From Reyranella sp. CPCC 100927 (GTDB lineage Bacteria; Pseudomonadota; Alphaproteobacteria; Reyranellales; Reyranellaceae), in the NCBI RefSeq assembly GCF_007859315.1, contig NZ_VOHA01000002.1:1-64000 (forward strand): DNA of 64,000 bases, in the 5' to 3' direction. Positions within the stretch are counted from its first letter, which is position 1. Each line of letters starts with the position of its first letter. Of this stretch, positions 40,763 to 49,502 are shown in pieces. The notes beneath the pieces are model-generated. The model worked only from the letters and a program-made list of their open reading frames with translations, did not search any database and was not told the origin of the DNA. Position numbers and translations under genes: made by a program.

Positions 40763-41950
40763 ATGGCGATCGCACAGCCGGCACTGCCCAAAGCCAAGGT
40801 CGCGCCGTGGAACGATCCGATCATCCGGGGTTGGTTCTTCCAGATCGTGGTCATCGGCGCAGTGACCGCACTCACCTGGTATCTCGTCTCCAACACGATC
40901 GAGAACCTCGAGCGACAACGCATCGCCACCGGCTTCGCCTATCTGGGCCGCGAGTCCGGCTTCGAGATCGGCGATACGATGATCCCCTACTCGCCCGCCG
41001 ACACCTATGCCCGTGCCCTCTTCGTCGGTATCCTCAACACGCTGCGCGTCTCCGTCCTGGGCATTGTGCTGGCCACCATCCTGGGCACGTTGATCGGCGT
41101 CGGCCGGTTGTCGCCCAACTGGCTGCTGAACAAGCTGTGCGAATGCTATGTCGAGCTCTTCCGCAACGTGCCGCTGCTGCTGTGGCTGTTCCTGATCTAC
41201 AAGGTTATCAGCGAAGCCTTTCCCGGCCCGCGCCAGGCCATCGCCGCGTTGTGGGATACGGTCTTCCTCAGCAACCGCGGCCTCTACCTCCCGGTCCCCT
41301 TTGCCCATGACGTGCACGGCTGGATGGGCGTTGCGCTGCTGGTCGGCATTGCTGCGACCTGGGCGATCAGGCGCTGGGCCAAGGCGCGGCAGGCCGCCAC
41401 CGGCCAGCCGTTCCCCACGATCAAGGCGGGGCTCGGCGCGATCATCGGGCTGCCTCTGCTTGTTTGGCTGATCAGTGGCGCGCCGCTCGATTTCAGCGTG
41501 CCGCACCTCAAGGGTTTCAATTTCGAAGGCGGCACGGTCATCCAGCCCGAGTTCACGGCGTTGCTGGTCGGCCTGACGCTCTACACCTCGGCGTTCATCG
41601 CCGAAATCGTGCGCTCTGGCATCCTGGCACTGCACAAGGGCCAGAGCGAAGCGGCCTACTCGCTGGGCCTGACCCGCGGCCAGGCAACCCGCCTCGTTCT
41701 GCTACCGCAGGCGCTGCGGGTCATCGTGCCGCCGATGACCAGCCAGTATCTCAACATCACCAAGAACAGCTCGCTGGCGATCGCCATCGGCTATCCGGAC
41801 CTGGTCGCGGCGGTCAACGTCACGATCAACCAGACCGGCCAAGCCGTCGAGAACGTGCTGATCATCATGGCGGCCTACCTGACAGTGAGCCTCTCCATCT
41901 CGCTGTTCATGAATTGGTACAACCGCCGTATCGCTTTGAAGGAGCGCTGA
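40763..41950 (+). CDS. aapQ: General L-amino acid ABC transporter permease
   Basis: A 395-residue polar-amino-acid permease of the HisM type with start ATG 40763 behind GAGG. AapQ is longer than ordinary family members because of an N-terminal helix and a central insertion; both are seen (first helix around residue 22-42 and an inserted helix pair before ISGAPLDFSVP). The EAA loop is GILALHKGQSEAAYSLGLTR, which contacts the ATPase AapP. It is 3 bp upstream of aapM. Confidence 0.94.
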   Translation: MAIAQPALPKAKVAPWNDPIIRGWFFQIVVIGAVTALTWYLVSNTIENLERQRIATGFAYLGRESGFEIGDTMIPYSPADTYARALFVGILNTLRVSVLGIVLATILGTLIGVGRLSPNWLLNKLCECYVELFRNVPLLLWLFLIYKVISEAFPGPRQAIAALWDTVFLSNRGLYLPVPFAHDVHGWMGVALLVGIAATWAIRRWAKARQAATGQPFPTIKAGLGAIIGLPLLVWLISGAPLDFSVPHLKGFNFEGGTVIQPEFTALLVGLTLYTSAFIAEIVRSGILALHKGQSEAAYSLGLTRGQATRLVLLPQALRVIVPPMTSQYLNITKNSSLAIAIGYPDLVAAVNVTINQTGQAVENVLIIMAAYLTVSLSISLFMNWYNRRIALKER

Positions 41951-41953
41951 GCC

Positions 41954-43249
41954 ATGAGCCAAGCCACCGAGGCCGGCCCGGCCACGCCGCGCCCCGCAGC
42001 GCTCCCCCCCGTCGTCGATGCGGGCGCACTGGGCTGGATACGCAAGAACCTATTCAGCAGCTGGGGCAACGCCATCACCACCGTCCTGCTGATCGCCTTC
42101 ATCGTCTGGCTGGGATCGTTCCTGCTCAACTGGGCCGTGTTGAAGGCCACGTTCTCGGCCGAAAGCGGCAAAGAGTGTGTCGGTACCGGTGGCGCCTGCT
42201 GGGCTATCATCGGCGCCAAGCTGCGCTACATCTTCTTCGGCTCCTTTCCCTACGACCAGCATTGGCGGCCGCTGTTTGCGATCGTGACCATGCTGGGCAT
42301 GCTGGTGCTGAGCTGCGATCGGCGTATGTGGAATGCCGGCCGACTCGCGATCATCTGGGGCATCGGCACCGTCATCACGTTCATGCTGATGTTCGGCCAG
42401 ATCCACATTCCGGTGACGCTGGTTTCCGCCATCATCTTCGTCGCCAGCCTGGCCGCGACTCTGTTCCGCCGCACCGTGGCCGACAACACGGAACGTACGG
42501 TCTACACGGCGGTGACCGTGCTCAGCGGCATCTATCTGATTCTGCGTGTCCTTGGCGTCTTGCCGAGCTACTCGGTTCCCATCGTGTTGTTCAGCTATGT
42601 CGAGACCGGCTCATGGGGCGGGCTCGCCGTCACCATGATTCTGGCGACTTACGGCCTGGCGTTCGCATTCCCGTACGGCATCCTGCTGGCGCTGGGCCGG
42701 CGTTCGAACCTGCCGCTGATCCGTGGCCTGTGCATCGGCTTCATCGAATTGATCCGCGGCGTGCCGCTGATCAGCCTGCTGATCATGGCCTCGGTGATGC
42801 TGCCGCTGTTCCTGCCCAGCGGCACCAGCATCGACAAGTTCCTGCGCGCCCAGGTCGCCGTCATCCTGTTCGCCGGTGCCTACATCGCCGAGATCGTGCG
42901 CGGCGGCCTGCAGGCGCTGCCCAAGGGCCAGTTCGAGGCCGCCGACGCGATGGGGCTGAACTATGTGCAGCGAACGACCCTGATCGTGCTGCCGCAGGCG
43001 TTGCGCGTCGTCATCCCGCCGCTGATCAACACCTTCATCGGCTTCTTCAAGGACACATCGCTGGTGCTGATCATCGGCATCTTCGACTTCCTGAAGACCG
43101 CCAGCCAGGCGCTCGTCGATCCGCTGTGGACGGGCTTCCCGGGCGAAATCTACCTCTTCGCAGCCGCAGTCTATTTCTGCTTCTGCTTCTCGATGTCGCG
43201 CTACAGCAAGTACCTGGAGCACGAACTGAACAAGGGAACCCGGCGCTGA
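41954..43249 (+). CDS. aapM: General L-amino acid ABC transporter permease
   Basis: A 431-residue permease partner of AapQ. About nine hydrophobic segments include an N-terminal helix near residues 38-60 and extra central helices before the conserved HisM-type core. The EAA loop is GGLQALPKGQFEAADAMGLN. The segment FIELIRGVPLISLLIMASVM matches the family I-R-G-x-P motif. The extended N-terminal half is characteristic of AapM. It lies 24 bp before aapP. Confidence 0.94.
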   Translation: MSQATEAGPATPRPAALPPVVDAGALGWIRKNLFSSWGNAITTVLLIAFIVWLGSFLLNWAVLKATFSAESGKECVGTGGACWAIIGAKLRYIFFGSFPYDQHWRPLFAIVTMLGMLVLSCDRRMWNAGRLAIIWGIGTVITFMLMFGQIHIPVTLVSAIIFVASLAATLFRRTVADNTERTVYTAVTVLSGIYLILRVLGVLPSYSVPIVLFSYVETGSWGGLAVTMILATYGLAFAFPYGILLALGRRSNLPLIRGLCIGFIELIRGVPLISLLIMASVMLPLFLPSGTSIDKFLRAQVAVILFAGAYIAEIVRGGLQALPKGQFEAADAMGLNYVQRTTLIVLPQALRVVIPPLINTFIGFFKDTSLVLIIGIFDFLKTASQALVDPLWTGFPGEIYLFAAAVYFCFCFSMSRYSKYLEHELNKGTRR

Positions 43250-43273
43250 AGCGCAGGAACGGAGAGCAAGCCC

Positions 43274-44041
43274 ATGGCAGCCCTCAACGGCACGTCGACG
43301 GTCATACAGCTTGACCAGGTCAACAAGTGGTATGGCCAGTTCCACGTGCTGACCGACATCAACCTGCAGGTCAAGCAGGGCGAGAAGATCGTCATCTGCG
43401 GCCCGTCGGGATCCGGCAAGTCGACCTTGATCCGCTGCATCAACCGGCTGGAAGAGCACCAGGCGGGTTCGATCGTGGTCAGCGTCGACGGCAAGTCGAT
43501 CGAGCTCAGCAATGACGTGAAGAACGTCGAAGCCATCCGCAAGGAAGTCGGGATGGTGTTCCAATCGTTCAACCTGTTCCCGCACCTGACCATCCTCGAC
43601 AACCTCACCTTGGCGCCGATCTGGGTGAAGAAGATGCCCAAGAAGGAGGCCGAGGAAATCGCCATGAGCCTGCTCCATCGGGTGCGCATCCCCGAGCAGG
43701 CCAACAAGTATCCCGGCCAGCTTTCCGGCGGCCAGCAGCAGCGCGTGGCCATCGCACGGGCGCTCTGCATGCGGCCACAGATCATGCTGTTCGATGAGCC
43801 GACCTCGGCGCTCGATCCCGAGATGGTCAAGGAAGTGCTCGACGTCATGATCGAGCTGGCCAGGGAAGGCATGACCATGCTGGTGGTGACGCACGAAATG
43901 GGCTTCGCCCGATCTGTCGCCGACCGGGTCATTTTCATGGATCGCGGCGAGATCGTCGAAGAGGGACCGCCCAAGGAATTCTTCGCCAACCCGCGCAACG
44001 AACGGACCCGCACGTTCCTCAGCCAGATCCTCCATCACTGA
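43274..44041 (+). CDS. aapP: General L-amino acid ABC transporter ATP-binding protein
   Basis: A 255-residue ABC ATPase energising AapQM. Walker A is GPSGSGKST, the Q-loop [15 protein letters not shown], the ABC signature [15 protein letters not shown] and Walker [13 protein letters not shown]; the switch His is in VVTHEMGFA. The C-terminal end [16 protein letters not shown] is typical of the polar amino acid branch. It closes the aap operon; the next transporter operon starts 31 bp downstream, so read-through is possible. Confidence 0.96.
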   Translation: MAALNGTSTVIQLDQVNKWYGQFHVLTDINLQVKQGEKIVICGPSGSGKSTLIRCINRLEEHQAGSIVVSVDGKSIELSNDVKNVEAIRKEVGMVFQSFNLFPHLTILDNLTLAPIWVKKMPKKEAEEIAMSLLHRVRIPEQANKYPGQLSGGQQQRVAIARALCMRPQIMLFDEPTSALDPEMVKEVLDVMIELAREGMTMLVVTHEMGFARSVADRVIFMDRGEIVEEGPPKEFFANPRNERTRTFLSQILHH

Positions 44042-44072
44042 CGCGCGGTCAAACGAAAAAGCGAGAGGTCAC

Positions 44073-45050
44073 ATGACGCGGATTCTGGGCGCGGCGCTGT
44101 GCGCCGCGATGTGGCTGCTGGCATTGCCGGCGGCCCAGGCGCAGCCGACGATCCGCGTCGGCTGGACGATCCCGGCCGAGGAGTCCAAGTACTGGATGAT
44201 GCGGCGCCCCGATCAGTTCACCAATCTCGGCAAGACCTACAAGGTCGAGTGGATACAGTTCCAGGGTACGGCGCCGATGGTGCAGGCGATGGCGGCCGGT
44301 GCGCTGGACTGCTCGACACAGGGCGTCCTGTCGATGGCGCAGGGCGCCATCCAGGCCAACCTCGCGACCTACATCGTGGCCCAGCACGTCGGCGAAAAGC
44401 CGGGCAGCTTCTCGGTCTACTGGGCCGTGAAGGACGATTCGCCGATCAAGACCATCGCCGACATGAAGGGCAAGAGCGTCGGCATCAACGTGTTCGGCTC
44501 CGGCATCTATGGCCCGATGGCCCTGCTGCTCAAGCGCCACGGCGTCGATGCCGAAAAGGATATCAAGCTGGTCGAAACCGGCTTTCCCGCGTCCGAGGAC
44601 GCGATCCGCGCCGGGCGTGTCGATGTCGGCGTGCTGAACCAGCCCTTCGCCGCGCGCGCCGAGGCCAAGGGTGGCTTGCGCAAGCTGTTCTCGCTGGCCG
44701 ACCAGCAGCAGAACATCGTGCACATCCTCGAAGTGTGCCGGAAGGACTTCGTCGATAAGAATGCCGACCTGGTGCGCGCCTATGTGCGCGACCTGACCGC
44801 CGGCATGGCCAAGGCGGTGGCCAACCGCGACGAGACGTTGAAGGTCGTCTCCGAGGTGACCAAGGCGCCGGTCCAGGTGCTCGACACCTATCTGCTCAAG
44901 CCCAACGATTTCGCCCGCGAGGCTGGCGCCAAGCCGAATTTTGAGGGCATCCAGGCCATGCTCGACATCTATGCCGAGACCGGCATGCTGCCCAAGAAGC
45001 TCGACGCCCAGACCTTCAGGCACAGCTCGATCGTCGCGCCCCTGGAGTAG
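44073..45050 (+). CDS. ABC transporter substrate-binding protein (nitrate/sulfonate/taurine type)
   Basis: A 325-residue periplasmic protein with a signal peptide (LCAAMWLLALPAAQA). The NMT1/SsuA-like fold is indicated by GWTIPAEESKYWMMRRPDQF, QFQGTAPMVQAMAAGALDCS, IADMKGKSVGINVFGS and EDAIRAGRVDVGVLNQPF. Such proteins bind sulfonates, taurine, nitrate or small aromatic/heterocyclic acids; the ligand is not readable. It is first in a four-gene transporter unit, and its stop overlaps the start of the ATPase gene. Confidence 0.9.
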   Translation: MTRILGAALCAAMWLLALPAAQAQPTIRVGWTIPAEESKYWMMRRPDQFTNLGKTYKVEWIQFQGTAPMVQAMAAGALDCSTQGVLSMAQGAIQANLATYIVAQHVGEKPGSFSVYWAVKDDSPIKTIADMKGKSVGINVFGSGIYGPMALLLKRHGVDAEKDIKLVETGFPASEDAIRAGRVDVGVLNQPFAARAEAKGGLRKLFSLADQQQNIVHILEVCRKDFVDKNADLVRAYVRDLTAGMAKAVANRDETLKVVSEVTKAPVQVLDTYLLKPNDFAREAGAKPNFEGIQAMLDIYAETGMLPKKLDAQTFRHSSIVAPLE

Positions 45051-45847
45051 TGCCGGTACCCCGTCCCGCAACGATGATCGCCATCGCTTCGGTCACCAAG
45101 ACGTTCGACAGCGGCAAGGGACGCCGGCATCTGGCGCTGGCCGATATCTCGCTGGACATCGCGGCCGGCGAATTCGTCTCGATCCTCGGCCCGTCCGGCT
45201 GCGGCAAGTCGACGTTGCTCTACATCGTCGGCGGCTTCATTCCGCCGTCGACAGGTGCTGTCCTCGTCAAGGGCGCGCGCGTCAGCGGCCCCAGCCCTGA
45301 CCGCGGCCCGGTGTTCCAGGAGTTCGCCCTGTTCCCCTGGAAGACTGTGTTGGGCAACGTCATGTACGGCCTCGAACGGCAAGGCGTGAGGCGTGCCCAG
45401 GCAACGGCACGGGCGCGCGAGCTGATCGCCATGGTCCACCTGGGCGGATATGAGTCGTTCTATCCCAAGGAGCTATCCGGCGGCATGAAGCAGCGCGTCG
45501 CCATCGCGCGCACGCTGGCTTACGGTCCCAGCATCCTGCTGATGGACGAGCCGTTCGGGTCGCTCGACGCTCACACGCGCACGCGTCTGCAGAACGATCT
45601 GCTGGAGATCTGGGAGCGTGACCGCAAGACGGTGATGTTCGTCACCCACAGCGTCGAGGAAGCGGTCTTCCTGTCCGACCGGATCGTGATGATGAGCCGC
45701 TCACCGGGACGCGTGAAGGACGTGATTGCCATCGACCTGCCGCGGCCGCGCAGTCGCGCCGACCTGTTGCTGGATCGCCGCTTTCAGGACTACGTGGTGA
45801 ACATCGAGCGGCTGATGGAAGAACCGGCGCCGGAACCACGCCGATGA
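45050..45847 (+). CDS. ABC transporter ATP-binding protein (SsuB/TauB type)
   Basis: A 265-residue ATPase. GTG 45050 overlaps the previous TAG (TAGTG) and GGAG is 3 nt upstream; ATG 45074 (MIAIASVTKTF) is an alternative start. Walker A is GPSGCGKST, Q-loop VFQEFALFPWKTV, signature LSGGMKQRVAIARTL and Walker B ILLMDEPFGSLD, with FVTHSVEEAVFLSDR after. The EEAVFLSDRI and PGRV pattern is typical of the nitrate/sulfonate/taurine branch. Its stop overlaps the next permease start (ATGA). Confidence 0.93.
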   Translation: MPVPRPATMIAIASVTKTFDSGKGRRHLALADISLDIAAGEFVSILGPSGCGKSTLLYIVGGFIPPSTGAVLVKGARVSGPSPDRGPVFQEFALFPWKTVLGNVMYGLERQGVRRAQATARARELIAMVHLGGYESFYPKELSGGMKQRVAIARTLAYGPSILLMDEPFGSLDAHTRTRLQNDLLEIWERDRKTVMFVTHSVEEAVFLSDRIVMMSRSPGRVKDVIAIDLPRPRSRADLLLDRRFQDYVVNIERLMEEPAPEPRR

Positions 45848-46626
45848 CCCGCACTGGCCCCGCCCCGGCGCTGGCCGCCGCCATCGCATGCGCTGCCTTG
45901 TTCGTGGCCTGGGAGATCGGCGCGCGTCTGGCGCGCATCGACGGACTGCCGCCGGCGTCGCAGGCACTGGCGCAAGTCCCGGCCATCCTCGGCGATCCTG
46001 AAGCGCTTCTGAACATCGGCGCATCGCTGCGCCGCATGGTTGTCGGCTTCGCGCTGGGCGTGGCGGTCGCGGTCCCGGTCGGCCTGACGATGGGCCGCAG
46101 CCGGCACGTCGCGGCGTTCTTCAATCCCCTGCTGATGGTGATCTATCCGGTGCCGAAGGCGGCGCTGATGCCGGTCATCATGCTGTGGCTGGGCGTCGGT
46201 GACGCGTCGAAGACCCTCGTGATCTTCCTCGGCGTCACCTTGCCGGTGATCTACCACAGCTACCAGGGCAGTCGCGCCGTCGAGCAAAAAATGCTGTGGT
46301 CGGCTGCCGCGATGGGCATGACCGCGCCGGCCCGCCTGGTGCGCATCGTGCTGCCGGCGGCGCTGCCCGACATCCTGGCCGGCTGCCGCGTCGGCCTCGT
46401 GCTGGCGCTGATCACCATGGTCACCAGCGAAATGATCGCGCGGCAGACCGGGGTCGGCAACATCCTGTTCAATTCGCTCGACATGGCGCAGTACGACACC
46501 GTCTACGCCACGATCATCATCATCGGCGCGCTGGGCTTCGCGCTCGATGCCGCCTTTGAGTGGCTGCGTGGCCGGCTTGTGGCGTGGGCCGAGCCGGCGC
46601 ACCCGATCCTGGCGGGCACGACGTGA
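45844..46626 (+). CDS. ABC transporter permease 1 (SsuC type)
   Basis: A 260-residue inner-membrane permease with about six helices; start ATG 45844 overlaps the ATPase stop. Family pattern: LRRMVVGFALGVAVAVPVGL, NPLLMVIYPVPKAALMPVIM (with the conserved P-x-P-K) and the EAA-like loop SAAAMGMTAPARLVRIVLPA. It is followed by a second, distinct permease whose GTG overlaps its TGA, suggesting a heterodimeric channel. Confidence 0.92.
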   Translation: MTRTGPAPALAAAIACAALFVAWEIGARLARIDGLPPASQALAQVPAILGDPEALLNIGASLRRMVVGFALGVAVAVPVGLTMGRSRHVAAFFNPLLMVIYPVPKAALMPVIMLWLGVGDASKTLVIFLGVTLPVIYHSYQGSRAVEQKMLWSAAAMGMTAPARLVRIVLPAALPDILAGCRVGLVLALITMVTSEMIARQTGVGNILFNSLDMAQYDTVYATIIIIGALGFALDAAFEWLRGRLVAWAEPAHPILAGTT

Positions 46627-47396
46627 AGGCACTGACCGCTCCCCTCGCCGCGGCCCTCATCGGCAGCGTACCGATCCTGCTCATCATTGCGCTGTGGCAG
46701 GTCATCGCCATGTCCGGCATCGCACCGCCATCCCTGCTGCCGGCGCCGGGGACGGTGTTCACGCGCCTGCTGCAGCAATTCGGCTCGCTCGCCTATCTGG
46801 ATCACGCGGCGACCACGCTGGGACGATTGTTCGCCGGCTTTGCCATCGCGGTCGTGGTCGGTGTCACGCTGGGGGTTGCCATGACCGGCAGCCGCTGGGT
46901 CGGTGCCGCCATCACGCCTCTGGTGCGTGTGCTGGCGCCGGTGCCCAAGATCGCGCTCTACCCCGCCTTCATCCTGACGCTGGGGTTCGAGGATGCCTCG
47001 AAGATCGCCCTGGTGGTGGCCGATGCGGTCTTCCCGATCCTGCTGGCCACGTCACAGGGCACCGCGGCGGTCGAGCCCAAGCTCGCCTGGTCCGCCCTCG
47101 CCGCCGGCGCTTCCCGGTTGCGCTGCCTGCTGACCGTGATCCTGCCGGCGGCGCTGCCCTCGATCCTCACGGGCTGCCGCATCGCGCTCGTGATTTCCTG
47201 CATCGTGGTGTTCCTGGCCGAGATGATCACATCGACCGATGGCCTGGGGCATCTGCTGGTGCGCGCCGCCCGCAACTTCCAGTCCGTCGACATGTTCGTG
47301 CCGCTGATCACGATCTCGCTGCTGGGCCTGCTGTTGAACGCCGGTTTCAACGCGGTGCGCCGGCGTCTGCTGGCCGGCTTCCCCGAGGCCGACTAG
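46623..47396 (+). CDS. ABC transporter permease 2 (SsuC type)
   Basis: A 257-residue permease, GTG 46623 overlapping the previous stop (GTGA). It shows LGRLFAGFAIAVVVGVTLGV, VLAPVPKIALYPAFILTLGF and the EAA-like loop WSALAAGASRLRCLLTVILP. It is clearly related to, but not a duplicate of, permease 1. With one ATPase and one binding protein this gives the unusual A-B-C-C' gene set. Sequence before the GTG in the same frame is hydrophilic and unlike a permease start. Confidence 0.9.
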   Translation: MKALTAPLAAALIGSVPILLIIALWQVIAMSGIAPPSLLPAPGTVFTRLLQQFGSLAYLDHAATTLGRLFAGFAIAVVVGVTLGVAMTGSRWVGAAITPLVRVLAPVPKIALYPAFILTLGFEDASKIALVVADAVFPILLATSQGTAAVEPKLAWSALAAGASRLRCLLTVILPAALPSILTGCRIALVISCIVVFLAEMITSTDGLGHLLVRAARNFQSVDMFVPLITISLLGLLLNAGFNAVRRRLLAGFPEAD

Positions 47397-47466
47397 CCTC
47401 GCGGGGCTGGCGATGCGGCATTTTTCTCATGTACCATGCCGGCAACCCAGCATGAGGAGATGGTGA

Positions 47467-48513
47467 ATGCTCTCCGATCGGATCGAAGGGAAGTGGATTG
47501 ACGCCTTCTGCGAGACGTTCGCGAAGTGCGGCGTCAAAGAGGGCGACAGCGCCGTCATCCTGTCGGAAACACAATCGCGGCAGCTCAATGTACATCTGGC
47601 CGAGCTGGCATTGCTGCGGCTGGGAAGCCGTCCCTTCCATATCGTGCTGCCAACCCCACGCAACGCGTATCCGGTACCGATCCGGTCGACCGGCGCCAGC
47701 GTGGCGATCGGCGGCCTGGCGCCCGTCGTCAGCGCGCTGGGCCAGGCGGTCTTCGTGGCCGACTGTACGCTGGAAGGCCTGATGCATGCGCCCGAGACGC
47801 CGCAGATCCTCAAGGCCGGCGCCCGTGTTCTCTACATTTCGAACGAGCACCCCGAGGCGCTGGAGCGCCTGCGGCCGGACGATCAGCTGGCAGCGCGCGT
47901 GCGGGCGGCCGCCAAGATGATGCGGGCGGCCAAACGCATGACGGTGACCTCGGCGGCCGGCACCGACATGGCCATCGACATGACCGGTGCATCGACGGCC
48001 GGAGTCTGGGGTTGGACCGACAAGCCGGGCACCCTCACGCATTGGCCTGGCGGCATGGTCGTGAGCTTCCCCAAGGGCGGCACCGTAAACGGCACGCTGG
48101 TACTCGACCGCGGTGACGTCAACCTCACCTTCAAGCGTTATCTGGAGGCGCCGGTCACGCTGACCCTGGAGAGCGACTACGTTACGCGCGTCGAGGGCAG
48201 CGGCGCCGACGCCGAGATGATGCGCGCCTATCTGGCGGCGTGGGGCGATCGCGAAGCCTACGCGGTATCCCATGTCGGGTTCGGCATGAACCAGCAGGCG
48301 CGCTACGAGTCCCTGGCGATGTACGATCAGCGCGACTTCAACGGCACCGAGCTGCGCGCCGTGGCCGGCAACTTCCTGTTCTCGACCGGCGCCAACGAGT
48401 TCGCGGGCCGCTACACGGCCGGCCACTTCGACATCCCGGTGATGCGCACCACCATCACGGTCGACAATACCGTGGTGGTACGCGACGGCGTCCTGCAGGA
48501 CGTCTTCGGCTAG
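47467..48513 (+). CDS. NicX-like 2,5-dihydroxypyridine 5,6-dioxygenase family protein
   Basis: A 348-residue protein of the M29-aminopeptidase-like fold that includes NicX, the Fe(II) enzyme opening 2,5-dihydroxypyridine to N-formylmaleamate. The iron ligands of NicX (His265, His318, Asp320) have counterparts His269 (AVSHVGFGMN), His320 and Asp322 (AGHFDIPVM). Other shared stretches are THWPGGMVVSFPKGG and GNFLFSTGANE. Many homologues are labelled leucyl aminopeptidase, which is probably misleading. It follows a transporter operon by 70 bp. NicF/NicE partners are absent, so the substrate may be another hydroxylated N-heterocycle or aromatic. Confidence 0.82.
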   Translation: MLSDRIEGKWIDAFCETFAKCGVKEGDSAVILSETQSRQLNVHLAELALLRLGSRPFHIVLPTPRNAYPVPIRSTGASVAIGGLAPVVSALGQAVFVADCTLEGLMHAPETPQILKAGARVLYISNEHPEALERLRPDDQLAARVRAAAKMMRAAKRMTVTSAAGTDMAIDMTGASTAGVWGWTDKPGTLTHWPGGMVVSFPKGGTVNGTLVLDRGDVNLTFKRYLEAPVTLTLESDYVTRVEGSGADAEMMRAYLAAWGDREAYAVSHVGFGMNQQARYESLAMYDQRDFNGTELRAVAGNFLFSTGANEFAGRYTAGHFDIPVMRTTITVDNTVVVRDGVLQDVFG

Positions 48514-48515
48514 GG

Positions 48516-49502
48516 CTATTCCAGCACCGGCGGCTTGGCCAGCCCGAGCTGGCCGAGCATGGCGACGAATGCTTTCAGGCGCTCGCGGCGATGGGCGTCG
48601 AGGTCGAGATTGCCGTAGTCGAGAAAGCCCCGGCCCGTCGTGAAGCCGATATGGCCTTCCTTCATGTTGCGCTCGACGATGTCGGGTGAGGCATAGCGGT
48701 CGCTGCCCAGGGCCTGGGTCAGGTAGCGGCTGGCGTAGTACAGAATGTCGCCGCCGCCCCAGTCGATGAACTCCAGCAGGCCCAGCACGGCGAACCGGAA
48801 GCCGAAGCCGTACTTGATGGCCTTGTCGATTTCCTCCGCCGTCGCCACCCCCTCCTCGACCATGCGGGCGGCTTCGTTCATCGCCAACGCCTGGATCCGC
48901 GGCACGATGTAGCCCGGACGCGCCGCACAGACGACAGGCACCTTGCCGATTCCCTCCAGCAACGCCCGCAGCCTGGTCGTTACAGCCGCGTCGGTGCGGA
49001 CGCCCGGCGACAGCTCGATCAACGGCACGAGATAGGCCGGATTGAGCCAGTGCGCGTTGAGGAAGCGCGCCGGATGCTCGACCGCATCCGAGAGATCGTC
49101 GACCAGAATGGTCGACGTCGTCGAGGCGATGATCGGCTGCGGCCCGGCCAGCCGGCTCGCCCGCGCCAGGACCGCGCGCTTGACGTCGACCACTTCCGGT
49201 ACACCCTCGAAGACGACGGCCGCCGACGACAGGGCGGCAGCCGCATCGGGTTCGGCCACGACCGAGACCCGCGCCGCGATGATGTCGACGGCGTCCTCGG
49301 GGAAAACGCCGAGCTGCGCCAGAACACGCAGCGTCTGTCGTACCTCCTCGCGCGCAGCGTGCGCCAGATCAGCGAACGCAGCCGGCGCCCGCGGCTTCAG
49401 GTCGACCAGGCTCACGGGATGGCCGGCATAGGCGAACGCCACGGCGATGCCACGCCCCATGCGGCCGGCCCCCAGGGAGGCGATGGGCACCCGGACCATC
49501 AA
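48516..49502 (-). CDS. 3-hydroxyacyl-CoA dehydrogenase family protein
   Basis: A 328-residue NAD-dependent dehydrogenase of the HADH/L-carnitine dehydrogenase superfamily. The Rossmann motif is LGAGRMGRGIAVAFAYAG, with catalytic His in LNAHWLNPAYLVPLIELSPG (the H-x-N-P motif). A helical C-terminal domain is complete (EEIDKAIKYGFGFRF). Its start overlaps the stop of the next gene upstream (ATGA, 49499-49502), and it is last in a five-gene minus-strand run. Substrates could be 3-hydroxyacyl-CoA or a related beta-hydroxy acid. Confidence 0.9.
   Translation of the reverse strand: MMVRVPIASLGAGRMGRGIAVAFAYAGHPVSLVDLKPRAPAAFADLAHAAREEVRQTLRVLAQLGVFPEDAVDIIAARVSVVAEPDAAAALSSAAVVFEGVPEVVDVKRAVLARASRLAGPQPIIASTTSTILVDDLSDAVEHPARFLNAHWLNPAYLVPLIELSPGVRTDAAVTTRLRALLEGIGKVPVVCAARPGYIVPRIQALAMNEAARMVEEGVATAEEIDKAIKYGFGFRFAVLGLLEFIDWGGGDILYYASRYLTQALGSDRYASPDIVERNMKEGHIGFTTGRGFLDYGNLDLDAHRRERLKAFVAMLGQLGLAKPPVLE

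Noticed and set aside
47467-48513. Leucyl aminopeptidase (M29) for the NicX-like gene
   Set aside because: The fold is shared, but the ligand pattern (His269, His320, Asp322) and surrounding text match NicX-type dioxygenases better than M29 metallopeptidases.
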